DNA of 64,000 nt from Nonomuraea sp. NBC_00507 (GTDB lineage Bacteria; Actinomycetota; Actinomycetes; Streptosporangiales; Streptosporangiaceae), in NCBI RefSeq assembly GCF_036013525.1, contig NZ_CP107853.1, positions 9,300,001 to 9,364,000 on the forward strand, given 5' to 3'. Below the pieces are notes generated by a model. The model did no database searches. It was given only the letters and a program-made list of their open reading frames with translations, and was not told where the DNA came from. Every line of letters begins with the position of its first letter. The stretch's first letter is position 1. Positions 23,894-32,479 of this stretch are shown piece after piece. The translations under genes were made by a program, and so were the position numbers.

Positions 23894-24643
23894 ATGAGCA
23901 GCGACGAGCTGAAAGTGCCGTCGCAACGCGCCGAGGAGCACGCTGATCAGAACGCCGATGAGCGACCTGATGAGCGTGCTGATGTGACGGAAGCGCGTTC
24001 CCAGAGCGATCAGCCCGGCGGCGATCGCGCCGATGAGGAGAAGCTCGCTCGGAGCGAGCAAGCCACCACACCCGTTGCCGGGCAGGTGGACGATGAGAAC
24101 GACGACGAGGAGAGGGCCCAGAGCCCTCGGACCGACGACGAATATGCGGCGGCCGTCCCCGGCGCCGTCGCGACTCCCGTTCCCGGAGACGAAGACGTCC
24201 CCTATCGAGATCCGTACGCCAGGACCGGCGGTGACATGCTGTCCGAGCCCGAACCCGAACCGGAGCCGGTGACCGGGCCCGATCAGGCCCATGCCGCGGA
24301 GCACGCCGCTCCCGAGGACGTCGTCCTGTTCGATCAGGATCCCGCGCAGGTGCAGGCCCGCTGGCGCGACCTGCAGGCATCCTTCGTGGACGATCCCGGG
24401 GACGCCGTGCAACGCGCCGACGGCCTGGTGGGCGAGGTGGTGGAGTCGCTCACCAGCAGCCTCACCAACCGGACGAACGCCCTGCGCGACCGCTGGAAGG
24501 ACACCGCGTCCTCCGACACCGAGCAGCTGCGCCTGGCGCTGCGCGACTACAGGAACGTCCTGGAGCGTCTGCTGGTCCTGTCGGGAACGCAGGGTACGCA
24601 GCCGGACCAGGCGTCAGGCCGCCAGAGCGAGGGATCGAGGTGA
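23894..24643 (+). CDS. Acidic disordered protein with C-terminal helical domain
   Basis: 249 residues. About 150 residues of low-complexity, Asp/Glu/Pro/Arg-rich sequence are likely disordered. The last 90 hold the WRDLQASFVDDPGDAVQRAD to TEQLRLALRDYRNVLERLL domain shared with the upstream membrane protein. It starts 6 bases after that gene's stop and is followed after 6 bases by the next small gene, so the three form an operon. Function unknown; the neighbourhood suggests a stress role. Confidence 0.82.
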   Translation: MSSDELKVPSQRAEEHADQNADERPDERADVTEARSQSDQPGGDRADEEKLARSEQATTPVAGQVDDENDDEERAQSPRTDDEYAAAVPGAVATPVPGDEDVPYRDPYARTGGDMLSEPEPEPEPVTGPDQAHAAEHAAPEDVVLFDQDPAQVQARWRDLQASFVDDPGDAVQRADGLVGEVVESLTSSLTNRTNALRDRWKDTASSDTEQLRLALRDYRNVLERLLVLSGTQGTQPDQASGRQSEGSR

Positions 24644-24649
24644 CATGAC

Positions 24650-24847
24650 ATGCTCGCGATAGTTGCAGCGATCATCTTCGGGCTGGGCTTCCTGCTCGAC
24701 CTGGTCGGCGCTCGGATTCCCGGAGGGTTCTCGGGGATGACGTTCGCTTTGCTGGGATTGTGCCTGCTGGCCCTGCATCAGGCAGGGGTCGGCAAGGCCG
24801 GCTTCCGCACCGGATACAGCAACTGGCGTGGCCGAGCCCGTCGCTGA
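24650..24847 (+). CDS. Small two-helix membrane protein
   Basis: 65 residues with hydrophobic segments at about 1-18 (MLAIVAAIIFGLGFLLDL) and 28-45, separated by a Gly-rich turn, and a basic RGRARR tail. Proteins of this size and pattern are common in stress operons of actinomycetes. Last gene of a three-gene unit. Confidence 0.78.
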   Translation: MLAIVAAIIFGLGFLLDLVGARIPGGFSGMTFALLGLCLLALHQAGVGKAGFRTGYSNWRGRARR

Positions 24848-24940
24848 CCGCACGTGGCGGGTCCAGCCCGCCGCTGACAGGAGCAACGTCCGCCGCCGGT
24901 GAGCGCCGGCGGCGGACGCGTGTTCAGGTGGCGGACGCGT

Positions 24941-25354
24941 TCAGTCCTTGCCCGGGAAGCGCATGATCACCGTGCTGCCGCCGTTGCCCACGCGCAGCGT
25001 CAGGTCGGATGACAGCAGGCGGGCCACCCACAGGCCCATGCCGCCCACGGCGCCCGGCGTCGGCCCCGGTTTCCACGAGCCCTCGTCGTGCACCTCGACG
25101 ACCAGGTCCCCGCGCGCCGTCCAGGTGCGCAGGGTGGCGTGATCGGCCCCGTGGGTGACGGCGTTGGTCGCGACCTCGTTGACGGCGATGACGAAGTCGC
25201 CGACGGCCTCCTCGGCCATGCCGGCGTCACGGGCCTCGTCCTCAGCGAACTGCCGGACCCGTGGCAGATCCGGCAGTCGGAAACGGAGCCGTCTCACGGG
25301 CGCGCCGGGTGGCGGGCTCGTGTAGCCCGACGGAGGCTCTGTGCCCTCGTTCAC
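24941..25354 (-). CDS. RsbW-like anti-sigma factor (serine kinase fold)
   Basis: 137 residues from a GTG at 25354. The GHKL ATPase N-box VNEVATNAVTHG, the DEG and the GGMGLWVARLL segment are clear, so it is an RsbW/SpoIIAB-like ATP-binding protein. These hold a SigB-family sigma factor and phosphorylate a STAS antagonist. It lies 17 bases after the sigma factor gene, and a STAS gene is nearby, so the whole partner switch is encoded here. Confidence 0.93.
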   Translation of the reverse strand: MNEGTEPPSGYTSPPPGAPVRRLRFRLPDLPRVRQFAEDEARDAGMAEEAVGDFVIAVNEVATNAVTHGADHATLRTWTARGDLVVEVHDEGSWKPGPTPGAVGGMGLWVARLLSSDLTLRVGNGGSTVIMRFPGKD

Positions 25355-25371
25355 CCGGCGAAACCTTCTTC

Positions 25372-26142
25372 TCAGCCGACCAGCTCGGTGCGCAGCTGGT
25401 CGAGAACCTTACGGAGGATGCGCGAGACGTGCATCTGGGAGATCCCGAACTCGGCCGCGATCTCGGCCTGCGTCATGTTGCCGAAGAACCGCAGCAACAG
25501 GATGTGCTTCTCGCGCGAGGGAAGCGCGTCGATGAGGGGTTTGACGGCCTCCCTGTCGACCATCGTGCTCAACGTGTCGTCGTCCTCGGGGATGACGTCG
25601 CCGAGGGAGGCGGCGTCGTCGTCGGTGCCGAGCGGCGCGTCGAGCGACAGCGTGCTGTAGGCGGCGGAGGCGTCGAGCGTCAGCAGGACGTCCTCCTCGG
25701 TGATGTTCATCTTGGCGGCCAGCTCGGCCACGGTCGGCGACCTGCCGAGGTCCTGGCTGAGGTCGGCGACGAGCCTGTTGAGCTCCGAGCGCCGCTCCTG
25801 GTAGAGGCGGGGGACCCGGATGGCCCAGGTGCGGTCGCGGAAGTGACGCTTGACCTCGCCGGTCATGGTGACGACCGCGTAGCCCCTGAAGGCGTGCCCG
25901 AGGCTCGGGTCGAAGCCGTTGACGGCCTTCATCAGGCCAACATACGCGGCTTGGAGGAGATCTTCCAAAGGTTCGCCCCGATACCGGTATCGCCTGGCGA
26001 TCTCCATGGCGAGCGGCCGGTGCATCTCGACGATGCGCTCACGCAGCCGCTCCTTGTGGCTGTCCGGTGTCTCGTCCCTGGCCATCTCGGCCAGGAGCTC
26101 TTCTGCTGTCATCTCCTCGAGGACGTATTCCTGCACAGCCAT
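25372..26142 (-). CDS. SigB/SigF-family RNA polymerase sigma factor
   Basis: 256 residues. Region 2 shows YRGEPLEDLLQAAYVGLMKAV and GFDPSLGHAFRGYAVVTMTGEVKRHFRD, region 3 RVPRLYQ and PTVAELAAKMNI, and region 4 LPSREKHILLLRFFGNMTQAEIA with ISQMHVSRIL. This is the stress or developmental SigB-SigF class that recognises GTTT and GGGTAT elements. One such promoter lies at 29331-29357. Its anti-sigma factor is encoded directly downstream. Confidence 0.96.
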   Translation of the reverse strand: MAVQEYVLEEMTAEELLAEMARDETPDSHKERLRERIVEMHRPLAMEIARRYRYRGEPLEDLLQAAYVGLMKAVNGFDPSLGHAFRGYAVVTMTGEVKRHFRDRTWAIRVPRLYQERRSELNRLVADLSQDLGRSPTVAELAAKMNITEEDVLLTLDASAAYSTLSLDAPLGTDDDAASLGDVIPEDDDTLSTMVDREAVKPLIDALPSREKHILLLRFFGNMTQAEIAAEFGISQMHVSRILRKVLDQLRTELVG

Positions 26143-26311
26143 CGCTGCTCCTCATATGGACGCAGGCGGCCTCTGCCGAGCAGAAAGAGCCCATGCAGAG
26201 GCGCGCCTCGCTCTACTCTCGAGACGAAAGCCCGCTGCTGGACTTCGGATCCAGTGTCCCCCGTGCCGTCAGAAGTATTCCTCCCTCGTGCGGTGACAGT
26301 AGGGTTGCTGC

Positions 26312-26674
26312 GTGACAATGCCGGAGAACGGCGACGGGCCTGCGGCGGCCCTGAGCCTGACGTCGTCGACCGTCGATGGGATCACCGTGATCCGAGTCGA
26401 CGGCGTGCTCGACGCGACGACGCGCGAGCAGTTCGCCGATTACCTGTCGATGGCGGGTTCCAACGTGATCCTCGACCTGGCGGGGGTGACGTTCATGGAC
26501 TCACGCGCCCTCGGCCTGATCGTGCACCACTGGCAGACGAGCCTGGCGTCGGGCGCGCGGTTCGCGCTGATCGGAGTGGAATACTCCAAGTCCAAGGTGA
26601 TGTGGATCACGGGGCTGGCTCAGCGGCTGCCGCTCTACGAGACGCTCGACGACGCTCTGGCCGCCATTGGATAG
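26312..26674 (+). CDS. STAS-domain anti-sigma factor antagonist
   Basis: 120 residues from a GTG at 26312; an ATG at 26318 is possible. The STAS fold is seen in VIRVDGVLDATTREQF, then LDLAGVTFMDSRALGLIV, where the serine in MDSRA is the position phosphorylated by RsbW-type kinases. It is divergent from the sigma factor gene. Dephosphorylated, it would free the sigma factor by binding the RsbW-like protein. Confidence 0.92.
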   Translation: MTMPENGDGPAAALSLTSSTVDGITVIRVDGVLDATTREQFADYLSMAGSNVILDLAGVTFMDSRALGLIVHHWQTSLASGARFALIGVEYSKSKVMWITGLAQRLPLYETLDDALAAIG

Positions 26675-26712
26675 CTGAGGCCGGCCGGACGGCCGAGGCC
26701 GGACAGCCGAGG

Positions 26713-27429
26713 TCAGCGGCGCGACTTGCGCTGGTGCTCGTCCACCAGGAGCCTGGCCAGGTCGGCCACCTTGACCTGGTGGTGCTGGGAGATCCTGCGC
26801 AGCTCCTCGAACGCGGCCTCGGCCGTGCATCCGCTGGTCTGCATGATGATGCCCTTGGCCTGGTCGATGACGGACCGCCCGGCGAGGGCGGCCTGCAACT
26901 GGGCGGCGTCCGTACGCACCTCGTCGAACTCCGACATGTTGGCCATGGCCACGCCGAGCTGCTCGGTCAGCATGTCGGTGAGCGAGTGGGCGCCCTGCGC
27001 GGAGAACGCGCCCGGACGTACGGAGTAAAGGCCCACGACCAGTTCGGCGGGCGCCACGTCGATGGGCACGACCAGCGCCGAGCGCACGCCCCATCGGGTG
27101 GCCAGCGCGTCGTAGCGCGGCCACCGGCTGTCGGTCAGCACGTCCGTCACGGAGGCGCGGGCCCCGATCTTCCTGGCCTCGATGGATGGGCCCTCGCCCA
27201 GCTCGCGCTCGCCCTCGACGAGCATGATCAGCTCGCTGTGCGAGCCGGAGACCAGGACCCGTTGGTCGCGCCAGTGCTCGGCGGAGGCCCCTGAGCAGCC
27301 CGGTACGCCGGCCGCAAGGGCGGTGGTCAGCCCGCGCAGCACGCTCTCCGTCGACGTGTCCTCGCTCAGCCGGCCCAGCGTGGCCAGATCGCGGGCGAGG
27401 CCGGGAGTGATCATCGCGGTTGATTCCAT
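26713..27429 (-). CDS. GAF-ANTAR regulator
   Basis: 238 residues. An N-terminal GAF-like domain spans about 15-165 (with GVRSALVVPIDVAPAELVVGLYSV). A C-terminal ANTAR RNA-binding domain spans about 170-230 (LQAALAGRSVIDQAKGIIM, then CTAEAAFEELRRISQ). ANTAR proteins usually act by antitermination on two-hexaloop RNA. It lies among partner-switching genes and diverges from the phosphatase gene 59 bases away. Its targets are unknown. Confidence 0.92.
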   Translation of the reverse strand: MESTAMITPGLARDLATLGRLSEDTSTESVLRGLTTALAAGVPGCSGASAEHWRDQRVLVSGSHSELIMLVEGERELGEGPSIEARKIGARASVTDVLTDSRWPRYDALATRWGVRSALVVPIDVAPAELVVGLYSVRPGAFSAQGAHSLTDMLTEQLGVAMANMSEFDEVRTDAAQLQAALAGRSVIDQAKGIIMQTSGCTAEAAFEELRRISQHHQVKVADLARLLVDEHQRKSRR

Positions 27430-27488
27430 AGCGATAAGGCTCTACCCCCATATAGCAGTCAATATCCCGAGTGGCGTAGCGTCAGAGG

Positions 27489-29321
27489 GTGAGCATGCCG
27501 GACCTCGAACACGCGCTGGACGCGCTGGCCGGGCGCGTCTCGTCGCTGCGTGAAGCGAGGACCGCCTACCCCGCCGACCAGGCGCAAACCCTGGACGCCG
27601 CGCTCGCCGAACTCGACACGGCCGTCGAGCTGCTGGCCGAGGCGCGCGAGCAGCTACGCAAGGGCGCCAAGCGGAGCGGGGGCAAGAAGGACGGCACGCA
27701 GCGGGAGCTGAAACTGCTGCGCCAGGTGTTCCGGGCGTTCCCGGTGCCGGTGATCGTGCTGGACGGCGGCGGCGTGGTCAGGAGGATCAACCCGGAGACC
27801 TCGCGGATGCTCGGCAGCCCCGACGGTTACTTGGTGGGGCGCTCGTTCCCGCTGCTCGTGGACGTGTCGCGGCGGGCGGCGTTCCGCTCGCATCTGACGT
27901 CGGTGCTGCAGACCGGGCAGCCGTCGGCGTTCGAGACCCGGCTGGCGCACCAGGGGCGCACCCACACGGTGCAGGTGGCGCTGACCCGGCTGACCATGCC
28001 GGGCGAGCCGCAGCAGATGGTGGCGGCCGTGGCGCTGCCGACCGAGGTGCAGCTGCCCGAGCCGGGCGCGCGGCGGCCCGAGCAGTCCGACGGGGCGTTG
28101 CTGATCGCGGCGGCCAAGCGGCAGGACCTGCTGGTCAAGATGGGCAAGCTGCTGCTCGACGAGCAGGCGCTGCTGCGGCCGGTCGCGATGGCGCGGGCGA
28201 CCCGGCTGCTGGCGGCCGAGTGGGCGGACTGGGTGGTCGCGGATCTCGTGCGTGGCGGGCTGCCGCGCCGCTCGGTCGTGATGGGGCCCAAGGATCATCC
28301 GGTCGGCGAGCTCGTACGCCAGGTCGAGGCGGCCGATCCGGCCGCCAGCCAGGTGGTGCTGCAGGTGCTGGAGCGGGGCTCCGGCGTCGTGCAGGAGATG
28401 GTGGACGACGAGACCTTGCTGGGTTTCTGCGCCGAGGGGCCGGTGCTGACGGCGATGGGCGCGGGCTCGATGGTGTGTGTGCCGATCGGGGCCGGCGACG
28501 GGGCGCTGACGCTGGTGCGCACGCACGACAGGCCGCCGTTCACGCTGGCGGACCTGGCCGTGATGCAGGAGGTGGGGCTGCAGCTGGGGCTGGCGGTCCG
28601 TGCGCAGAGCAGTTACCAGAGCCGTTCGAGCGCGGCGGACGCCCTGTCGGCGAGCGTCGCGCCGCGTAACCTGCCCGACGTGCCCGGCTACGAGGCGGCG
28701 GCCGTCTACCACCCGGGCTCGTCGGTGGGCGCGGAGTTCTACGACGTCTTCCCGGTCTCCAAAGGGTGGGCGTTCGCGCTGGGCGGCGCGGCCGGCAAGG
28801 GCGAGGAGGCGGCGTCGGTCAGCGCCATGGTGCGCGGTGGCCTGCGGGTGCTGAGCGCCTGGGAATCCGATCCCGACCTGGTGATGCGCAAGGTCAACGA
28901 GGCCCTGGTCGCGCAGGGCACCGGCATGTTCGTGATGGCCGTGGCGGGGTTCGTACGGGGCCGCGAGATCCGGCTGTCGTCGGCCGGGCACCATCCCGCG
29001 GTGCTGCTGCAGCCCGACGGCGGCGTGCGGTACGCGGCGGGCGGCGGCGTGCCGCTGGGCATCGCGCCCGAGGCGGAGACCGGGGCGGAGACGCTGACGG
29101 TCTGCTCGGGCGAGACGCTGGTGCTGTACTCGGAAGGGCTGATCTCCTCCAGGAACGAGCGGGGCGAGCCGTACGGCGAGGAGCGTCTGGCCGACGTGCT
29201 CGGCCGGTGCGCGGGCCAGGCGCCGTCCACCGTGGTCAAGGCGGTGGAGTCGGACCGGAACGCCTTCTCCAGCGGCCAGGTGTGGGATGAGATCGTGGTG
29301 CTCGCCCTACGGGGTGTCTGA
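27489..29321 (+). CDS. PAS-GAF-PP2C (SpoIIE/RsbU-like) protein with altered metal site
   Basis: 610 residues: coiled coil at 20-75, PAS at about 78-185, GAF at about 215-370, PP2C/SpoIIE at 400-610. Such proteins dephosphorylate the STAS antagonist to switch on SigB. The metal-site motifs are unusual: GGDFYD reads GAEFYD (Asp416 to Glu), DVxGKG reads GAAGKG (Asp433 to Gly), and the C-terminal DD reads DE. Either it is a degenerate phosphatase acting as a sensor or it uses a modified site. It starts with GTG at 27489. Confidence 0.92.
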   Translation: MSMPDLEHALDALAGRVSSLREARTAYPADQAQTLDAALAELDTAVELLAEAREQLRKGAKRSGGKKDGTQRELKLLRQVFRAFPVPVIVLDGGGVVRRINPETSRMLGSPDGYLVGRSFPLLVDVSRRAAFRSHLTSVLQTGQPSAFETRLAHQGRTHTVQVALTRLTMPGEPQQMVAAVALPTEVQLPEPGARRPEQSDGALLIAAAKRQDLLVKMGKLLLDEQALLRPVAMARATRLLAAEWADWVVADLVRGGLPRRSVVMGPKDHPVGELVRQVEAADPAASQVVLQVLERGSGVVQEMVDDETLLGFCAEGPVLTAMGAGSMVCVPIGAGDGALTLVRTHDRPPFTLADLAVMQEVGLQLGLAVRAQSSYQSRSSAADALSASVAPRNLPDVPGYEAAAVYHPGSSVGAEFYDVFPVSKGWAFALGGAAGKGEEAASVSAMVRGGLRVLSAWESDPDLVMRKVNEALVAQGTGMFVMAVAGFVRGREIRLSSAGHHPAVLLQPDGGVRYAAGGGVPLGIAPEAETGAETLTVCSGETLVLYSEGLISSRNERGEPYGEERLADVLGRCAGQAPSTVVKAVESDRNAFSSGQVWDEIVVLALRGV

Positions 29322-29330
29322 TCTGTAGGG

Positions 29331-29357
29331 GTTTGCGAGCGCAGTAAACCTGGGTAT
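29331..29357 (+). promoter_or_regulatory. SigB-type promoter for the glycosyltransferase gene
   Basis: GTTT, a 17-base spacer and a perfect GGGTAT match the SigB/SigF-type consensus GTTT-N15-17-GGGTAT. It lies 74 bases upstream of the glycosyltransferase ATG and 10 bases after the stop of the PP2C gene. The cognate sigma gene is 3 kb away. Confidence 0.75.
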
Positions 29358-29391
29358 CGTCGTAGTCGTAGACGCATGTGCCTAAGACGCA

Positions 29392-29430
29392 GGCACACCT
29401 TAAACGCTTTCCACGCTGCTGAGGTGTGCC
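29392..29430 (+). promoter_or_regulatory. Stem covering the glycosyltransferase ribosome binding site
   Basis: GGCACACCT at 29392-29400 and AGGTGTGCC at 29422-29430 are exact complements 21 bases apart, extendable by a U-G and an A-U pair. The right arm contains GAGGTG, the ribosome binding site, and abuts the ATG. In mRNA the stem would hide the Shine-Dalgarno sequence. Confidence 0.55.
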
Positions 29431-30534
29431 ATGAATATTGCGATCGTCGCATCCGCCGGGGGAAACCAGCGCCATCGCCTCCTCGCCGTCGCACGCGAGC
29501 TGGGGCGCGAGCACCACGTCACGATCTACTCCCGCCGTGACAGCGCCGAGGGCAGGCCCAGGACGCGGGTGGCCCCGGGGGTCACGCTGGAGCAGCTCGA
29601 GGTGGGCCCGCCCAAGGATCTGCCCGCGGACGACGTGCTGCCGTACCTCCACGACCTCGGCGAGCACCTGATGCGGCGGTGGAGCCAGGACCGGCCGGAC
29701 GTGATCCACGCCCACAGCTGGACCTGGGGCCTGGCCTCCGTGGCCGGCGCCGAGGGATTGTCGGTGCCGGTCACGCAGACGTTCCACACCGTCGACGCGC
29801 TGCACAAGGACGTGGAAAGGGCACTGGGCCGCAGGGCCAACGCGGTCATCGCGGGCTCGGGCGACGAGGAGTCGGCGCTGATCCGGCTCGGCGTGCCACG
29901 CGGCAACATCGCGATCGTCCCCTACGGCGTCGACACCGAGCGCTTCCAGCGGCGCGGCCCGGTGGCCACGCGCGGCTCGCGCAAGCGGCTCCTGCACGTC
30001 GGCCCGCTCACGCCGGACCGCGGCGCGCACACCATCGTGCGGGCGCTGCAGGGGCTCTCCGACGTGGAGCTGGTCATCGCGGGCGGACCCGAGCCCGATG
30101 ACCTCGACGACGACAGGGACGCGCGCCGCCTGCGCTCCCTGGCCGAGCAGCTCGGCGTCGACGACCGGGTGACGCTGCTGGGCCAGGTCAAGCGGCCGGC
30201 GGTGGCGAAGCTGATGCGCAGCGCGGACGCCGTGGTGTCGGTGCCGCGCGAGGCCGTCACGGGGATCGTCGCGCTCGAGGCCATGGCCTGCGGCGTGCCG
30301 GTGATCGCCTCGGCCGTCGGGGCGCACCTGGACTCGGTCATCGACGGCGTCACCGGCCTGCTGGTGCCGCCCGACCGGCCGGCGCGTACCGCGCGGCTGG
30401 CCCGCGAGCTGCTGTGGGACCCGACCTTGCGGACCGCGCTCGGGTACGCGGGCGCCGACCGGGCCCGCTCGCGTTACTCCTGGGAGCGGGTGAGCCAGGA
30501 GCTGGTACGCGTCTACGAGCACGCCTGCGCCTGA
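29431..30534 (+). CDS. GT4-family glycosyltransferase
   Basis: 367 residues of the GT-B fold. The N-terminus MNIAIVASAGGNQRHRLLAVA differs from the usual G-G loop, HAHSWTW is the acceptor-side histidine motif, and VPYGVDTERF and LLHVGPLTPDRG begin the nucleotide-sugar domain. The usual E-x7-E reads EAVTGIVALE, with an extra residue or the first Glu displaced. Role unknown; trehalose, mycothiol and osmoprotectant synthesis all use this family. The SigB-type promoter upstream suggests stress induction. Confidence 0.9.
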   Translation: MNIAIVASAGGNQRHRLLAVARELGREHHVTIYSRRDSAEGRPRTRVAPGVTLEQLEVGPPKDLPADDVLPYLHDLGEHLMRRWSQDRPDVIHAHSWTWGLASVAGAEGLSVPVTQTFHTVDALHKDVERALGRRANAVIAGSGDEESALIRLGVPRGNIAIVPYGVDTERFQRRGPVATRGSRKRLLHVGPLTPDRGAHTIVRALQGLSDVELVIAGGPEPDDLDDDRDARRLRSLAEQLGVDDRVTLLGQVKRPAVAKLMRSADAVVSVPREAVTGIVALEAMACGVPVIASAVGAHLDSVIDGVTGLLVPPDRPARTARLARELLWDPTLRTALGYAGADRARSRYSWERVSQELVRVYEHACA

Positions 30535-30544
30535 CCTGCGAAAC

Positions 30545-30569
30545 GGCTCCGGCTCTGCCGGGGCCTTTT
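30545..30569 (+). terminator. Rho-independent terminator after the glycosyltransferase
   Basis: GGCTCCGGC and GCCGGGGCC pair over 9 positions (one G-U) around a TCT loop and are followed by TTTT. It begins 11 bases after the gene's stop codon. Confidence 0.8.
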
Positions 30570-30629
30570 CCGTGGCCGGGAACGGGCGGCGGCGGACGGG
30601 GGTGTTACCAGAGTGAAAACTTTGCTTCT

Positions 30630-31352
30630 ATGGGGCGCATGCTCAGACGCAGTTCGATCCTGGCGGCGACGGCGCTCCTGAGCGTCGCCGCGCTCCCCCA
30701 GACCGCGCAGGCGCAGACGTGGGGCGCACCCGTCCTCGTCGAGAACTTCAACGGCTCCTCGATCAACACGAACAGGTGGATGATCTACCACTCCCCCACC
30801 GCCGAGCGGAATCCGCGCACCGGGCGGGCGGCCACGGTCGCGAACGGCGTGCTGCGTCTCAAGGGCGGCATGTACGGCGGCAAGGATCTGTCGGGCGGCG
30901 TGGCCACCCGGCAGGCGCAGCAGTACGGCCGGTGGGAGGTCAGGTTCCGGGCCGAGGCGGGTGCCGGTTACACGCCGGTGGCGCTGCTGTGGCCGACGGC
31001 GCAGGGCCAGGGCGGCGGCTACGCCGAGGTCAACTTCGCCGAGATCGTGGACCCGAAGCGGCAGGGCGGCGGCATCTTCGTGCACGGCGGTCAGGGCCGG
31101 GCCCAGCGGCAGTTGCGTGCCGACTTCACCCGCTGGCACACGGCGGCCGTGGACTGGCTGCCGGGGCGGCTGACGTTCTGGCTGGACGGCAGGAAGGTGT
31201 GGGACTACCGCGGCGCGTACGTGCCCGGCGGCGGCCGGATGGCCCTGGCGCTGCAGAACGACGTGGTGTGCGAGCCGCGCTGCCGCGACGGCTCGACCCC
31301 GGCCACTGTGTCGATGTACGTCGACTGGGTGAAGGTCTACAAGGCGTCCTGA
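30630..31352 (+). CDS. Secreted GH16-like (concanavalin-fold) glycan hydrolase or binding protein
   Basis: 240 residues from ATG 30630 (an ATG at 30639 is equally good). A Sec signal peptide ends near AQAQ at about 30. The mature part has ENFNGSSINTNRW, WEVRFRAEAG, WPTAQGQGGGYAEVNFAEI and a C-terminal VDWVKVY, the GH16 jelly-roll pattern. The catalytic motif ExDxxE is seen as EVNFAE, with Asn for Asp, so activity may be low or altered. The gene ends inside the last 16 bases of the convergent regulator gene. Confidence 0.85.
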   Translation: MGRMLRRSSILAATALLSVAALPQTAQAQTWGAPVLVENFNGSSINTNRWMIYHSPTAERNPRTGRAATVANGVLRLKGGMYGGKDLSGGVATRQAQQYGRWEVRFRAEAGAGYTPVALLWPTAQGQGGGYAEVNFAEIVDPKRQGGGIFVHGGQGRAQRQLRADFTRWHTAAVDWLPGRLTFWLDGRKVWDYRGAYVPGGGRMALALQNDVVCEPRCRDGSTPATVSMYVDWVKVYKAS

Positions 31353-32404
31353 CCGAGCAGCCGGGCGGCCTTGAGCGCCAGGTGCACGGCCAGGCGGTCG
31401 TCGCCGTCCGACAGGTCGCGGTGGGTGAGGCGCTCGGCCTTGCCCAGCCGGTAGTAGAGCGTCTGCCGGTGGATGCCGAGCTCGGCGGCCGCCTTCTGGG
31501 CGTGGCCGCCGAGGTCGAGGTAGACCTCCACGGTCTGGGCCAGCTCAGCGTCCAGCGCGGCGGTCTCGGCGGCCAGCTCACGCAGGTCGGGCCGGCCGAG
31601 GCGGGCCAGGAGGCGGTGCACGCCCAGGTCCTCCCACCGGGCGATGGGCGCGTGCCGGGGGAAGTGCTCGGCAATGCGCAGCGCCTGCCGGGCCTCGCGC
31701 CAGCTCAGCCAGGCGTCGCCCGGATCGCTCCGGGGCGCGCCGAGGCCGGCCGCGGTGCCGTATGCGCTCTGCACGGTCTGCGCCACCTCGCCGGCCAGGT
31801 GGGCGGGGGCGAGCAGGGCGACCGGTGAGCCGGGGCGGGCCAGGACGCCGCGCGGGAGCGTCCAGAGGGCGGCGAGGCGTTCCTGCGACTCTCGTACGGC
31901 GATGGCCGTGACCGGCCCGGGCACCTCGATGGACACGCCGGCGCGTTCCTCGGGGTCGGGCGAGAACAGCGCGAGCAGGCCGCGGCCGAGGTCGCGGCGG
32001 CTCCTGGCCTCCTGGGCGAGCGCGGCGGCGGCCCTGGCCACGAGCGGCGCGGCCGAGCGCAGCCGCTCGCCGGTGAGCGCGCCCGAGTCGAGCAGCCACA
32101 GGTAGCCGTAGACGACGTCGCCGTGCCTCAGCGGCCAGCACACCCTGGCCAGGACCTTGAGGTCGGCGTCGCCGGGGATCTTGACCGGGCCTTCGGCCTT
32201 GGCGATGCCGTAGCGTTCGAAGTAGTCGCGCACCTCGCCGGTGGCGCGCCTGCGCAGGATGGACTCCTGGCGGACCGTGTCGATGTCGCCGTGCTGAGCG
32301 CCGTAGGCCAGCAGCCGGAACGTGCGGTCCTCCAGCGTCGCGGACGCCCCCAGCCGGGCGGCGATCTCGTCGACGAGCTCTTGTAGGTCGGCCGAATTGT
32401 GCAT
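31337..32404 (-). CDS. putR: PucR-family activator of proline catabolism (PutR-like)
   Basis: 355 residues from ATG 32404; a GTG at 32425 would add 7 residues but has no ribosome site. There is a central GGDEF-related CdaR domain and a C-terminal HTH_30 with VEVYLDLGGHAQKAAAELGI and RQTLYYRLGKAERL. It is divergent from the proline dehydrogenase gene with 75 bases between, the arrangement known for putR and putBA of Streptomyces. Proline or a related signal should activate the operon. An 8-bp palindrome TTGTACAA at 32405-32412 lies at the start. Confidence 0.9.
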   Translation of the reverse strand: MHNSADLQELVDEIAARLGASATLEDRTFRLLAYGAQHGDIDTVRQESILRRRATGEVRDYFERYGIAKAEGPVKIPGDADLKVLARVCWPLRHGDVVYGYLWLLDSGALTGERLRSAAPLVARAAAALAQEARSRRDLGRGLLALFSPDPEERAGVSIEVPGPVTAIAVRESQERLAALWTLPRGVLARPGSPVALLAPAHLAGEVAQTVQSAYGTAAGLGAPRSDPGDAWLSWREARQALRIAEHFPRHAPIARWEDLGVHRLLARLGRPDLRELAAETAALDAELAQTVEVYLDLGGHAQKAAAELGIHRQTLYYRLGKAERLTHRDLSDGDDRLAVHLALKAARLLGQDAL

Positions 32405-32479
32405 TTGTACAACAGCCTGCCACACGCCGCGTTACGCGCGTCGATGGCCCCCTCTGAGCTGCGTTTTTAGACTGAGCAC

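Noticed and set aside
27654..28994. A 446-codon minus-strand frame opposite the PP2C protein.
   Set aside because: His/Arg/Gln-rich antisense shadow without domain or start signal.
32405..32412. TTGTACAA as a PutR site.
   Set aside because: An 8-bp palindrome alone is weak evidence and it touches the start of putR; no second copy was found in the 75-bp promoter gap.
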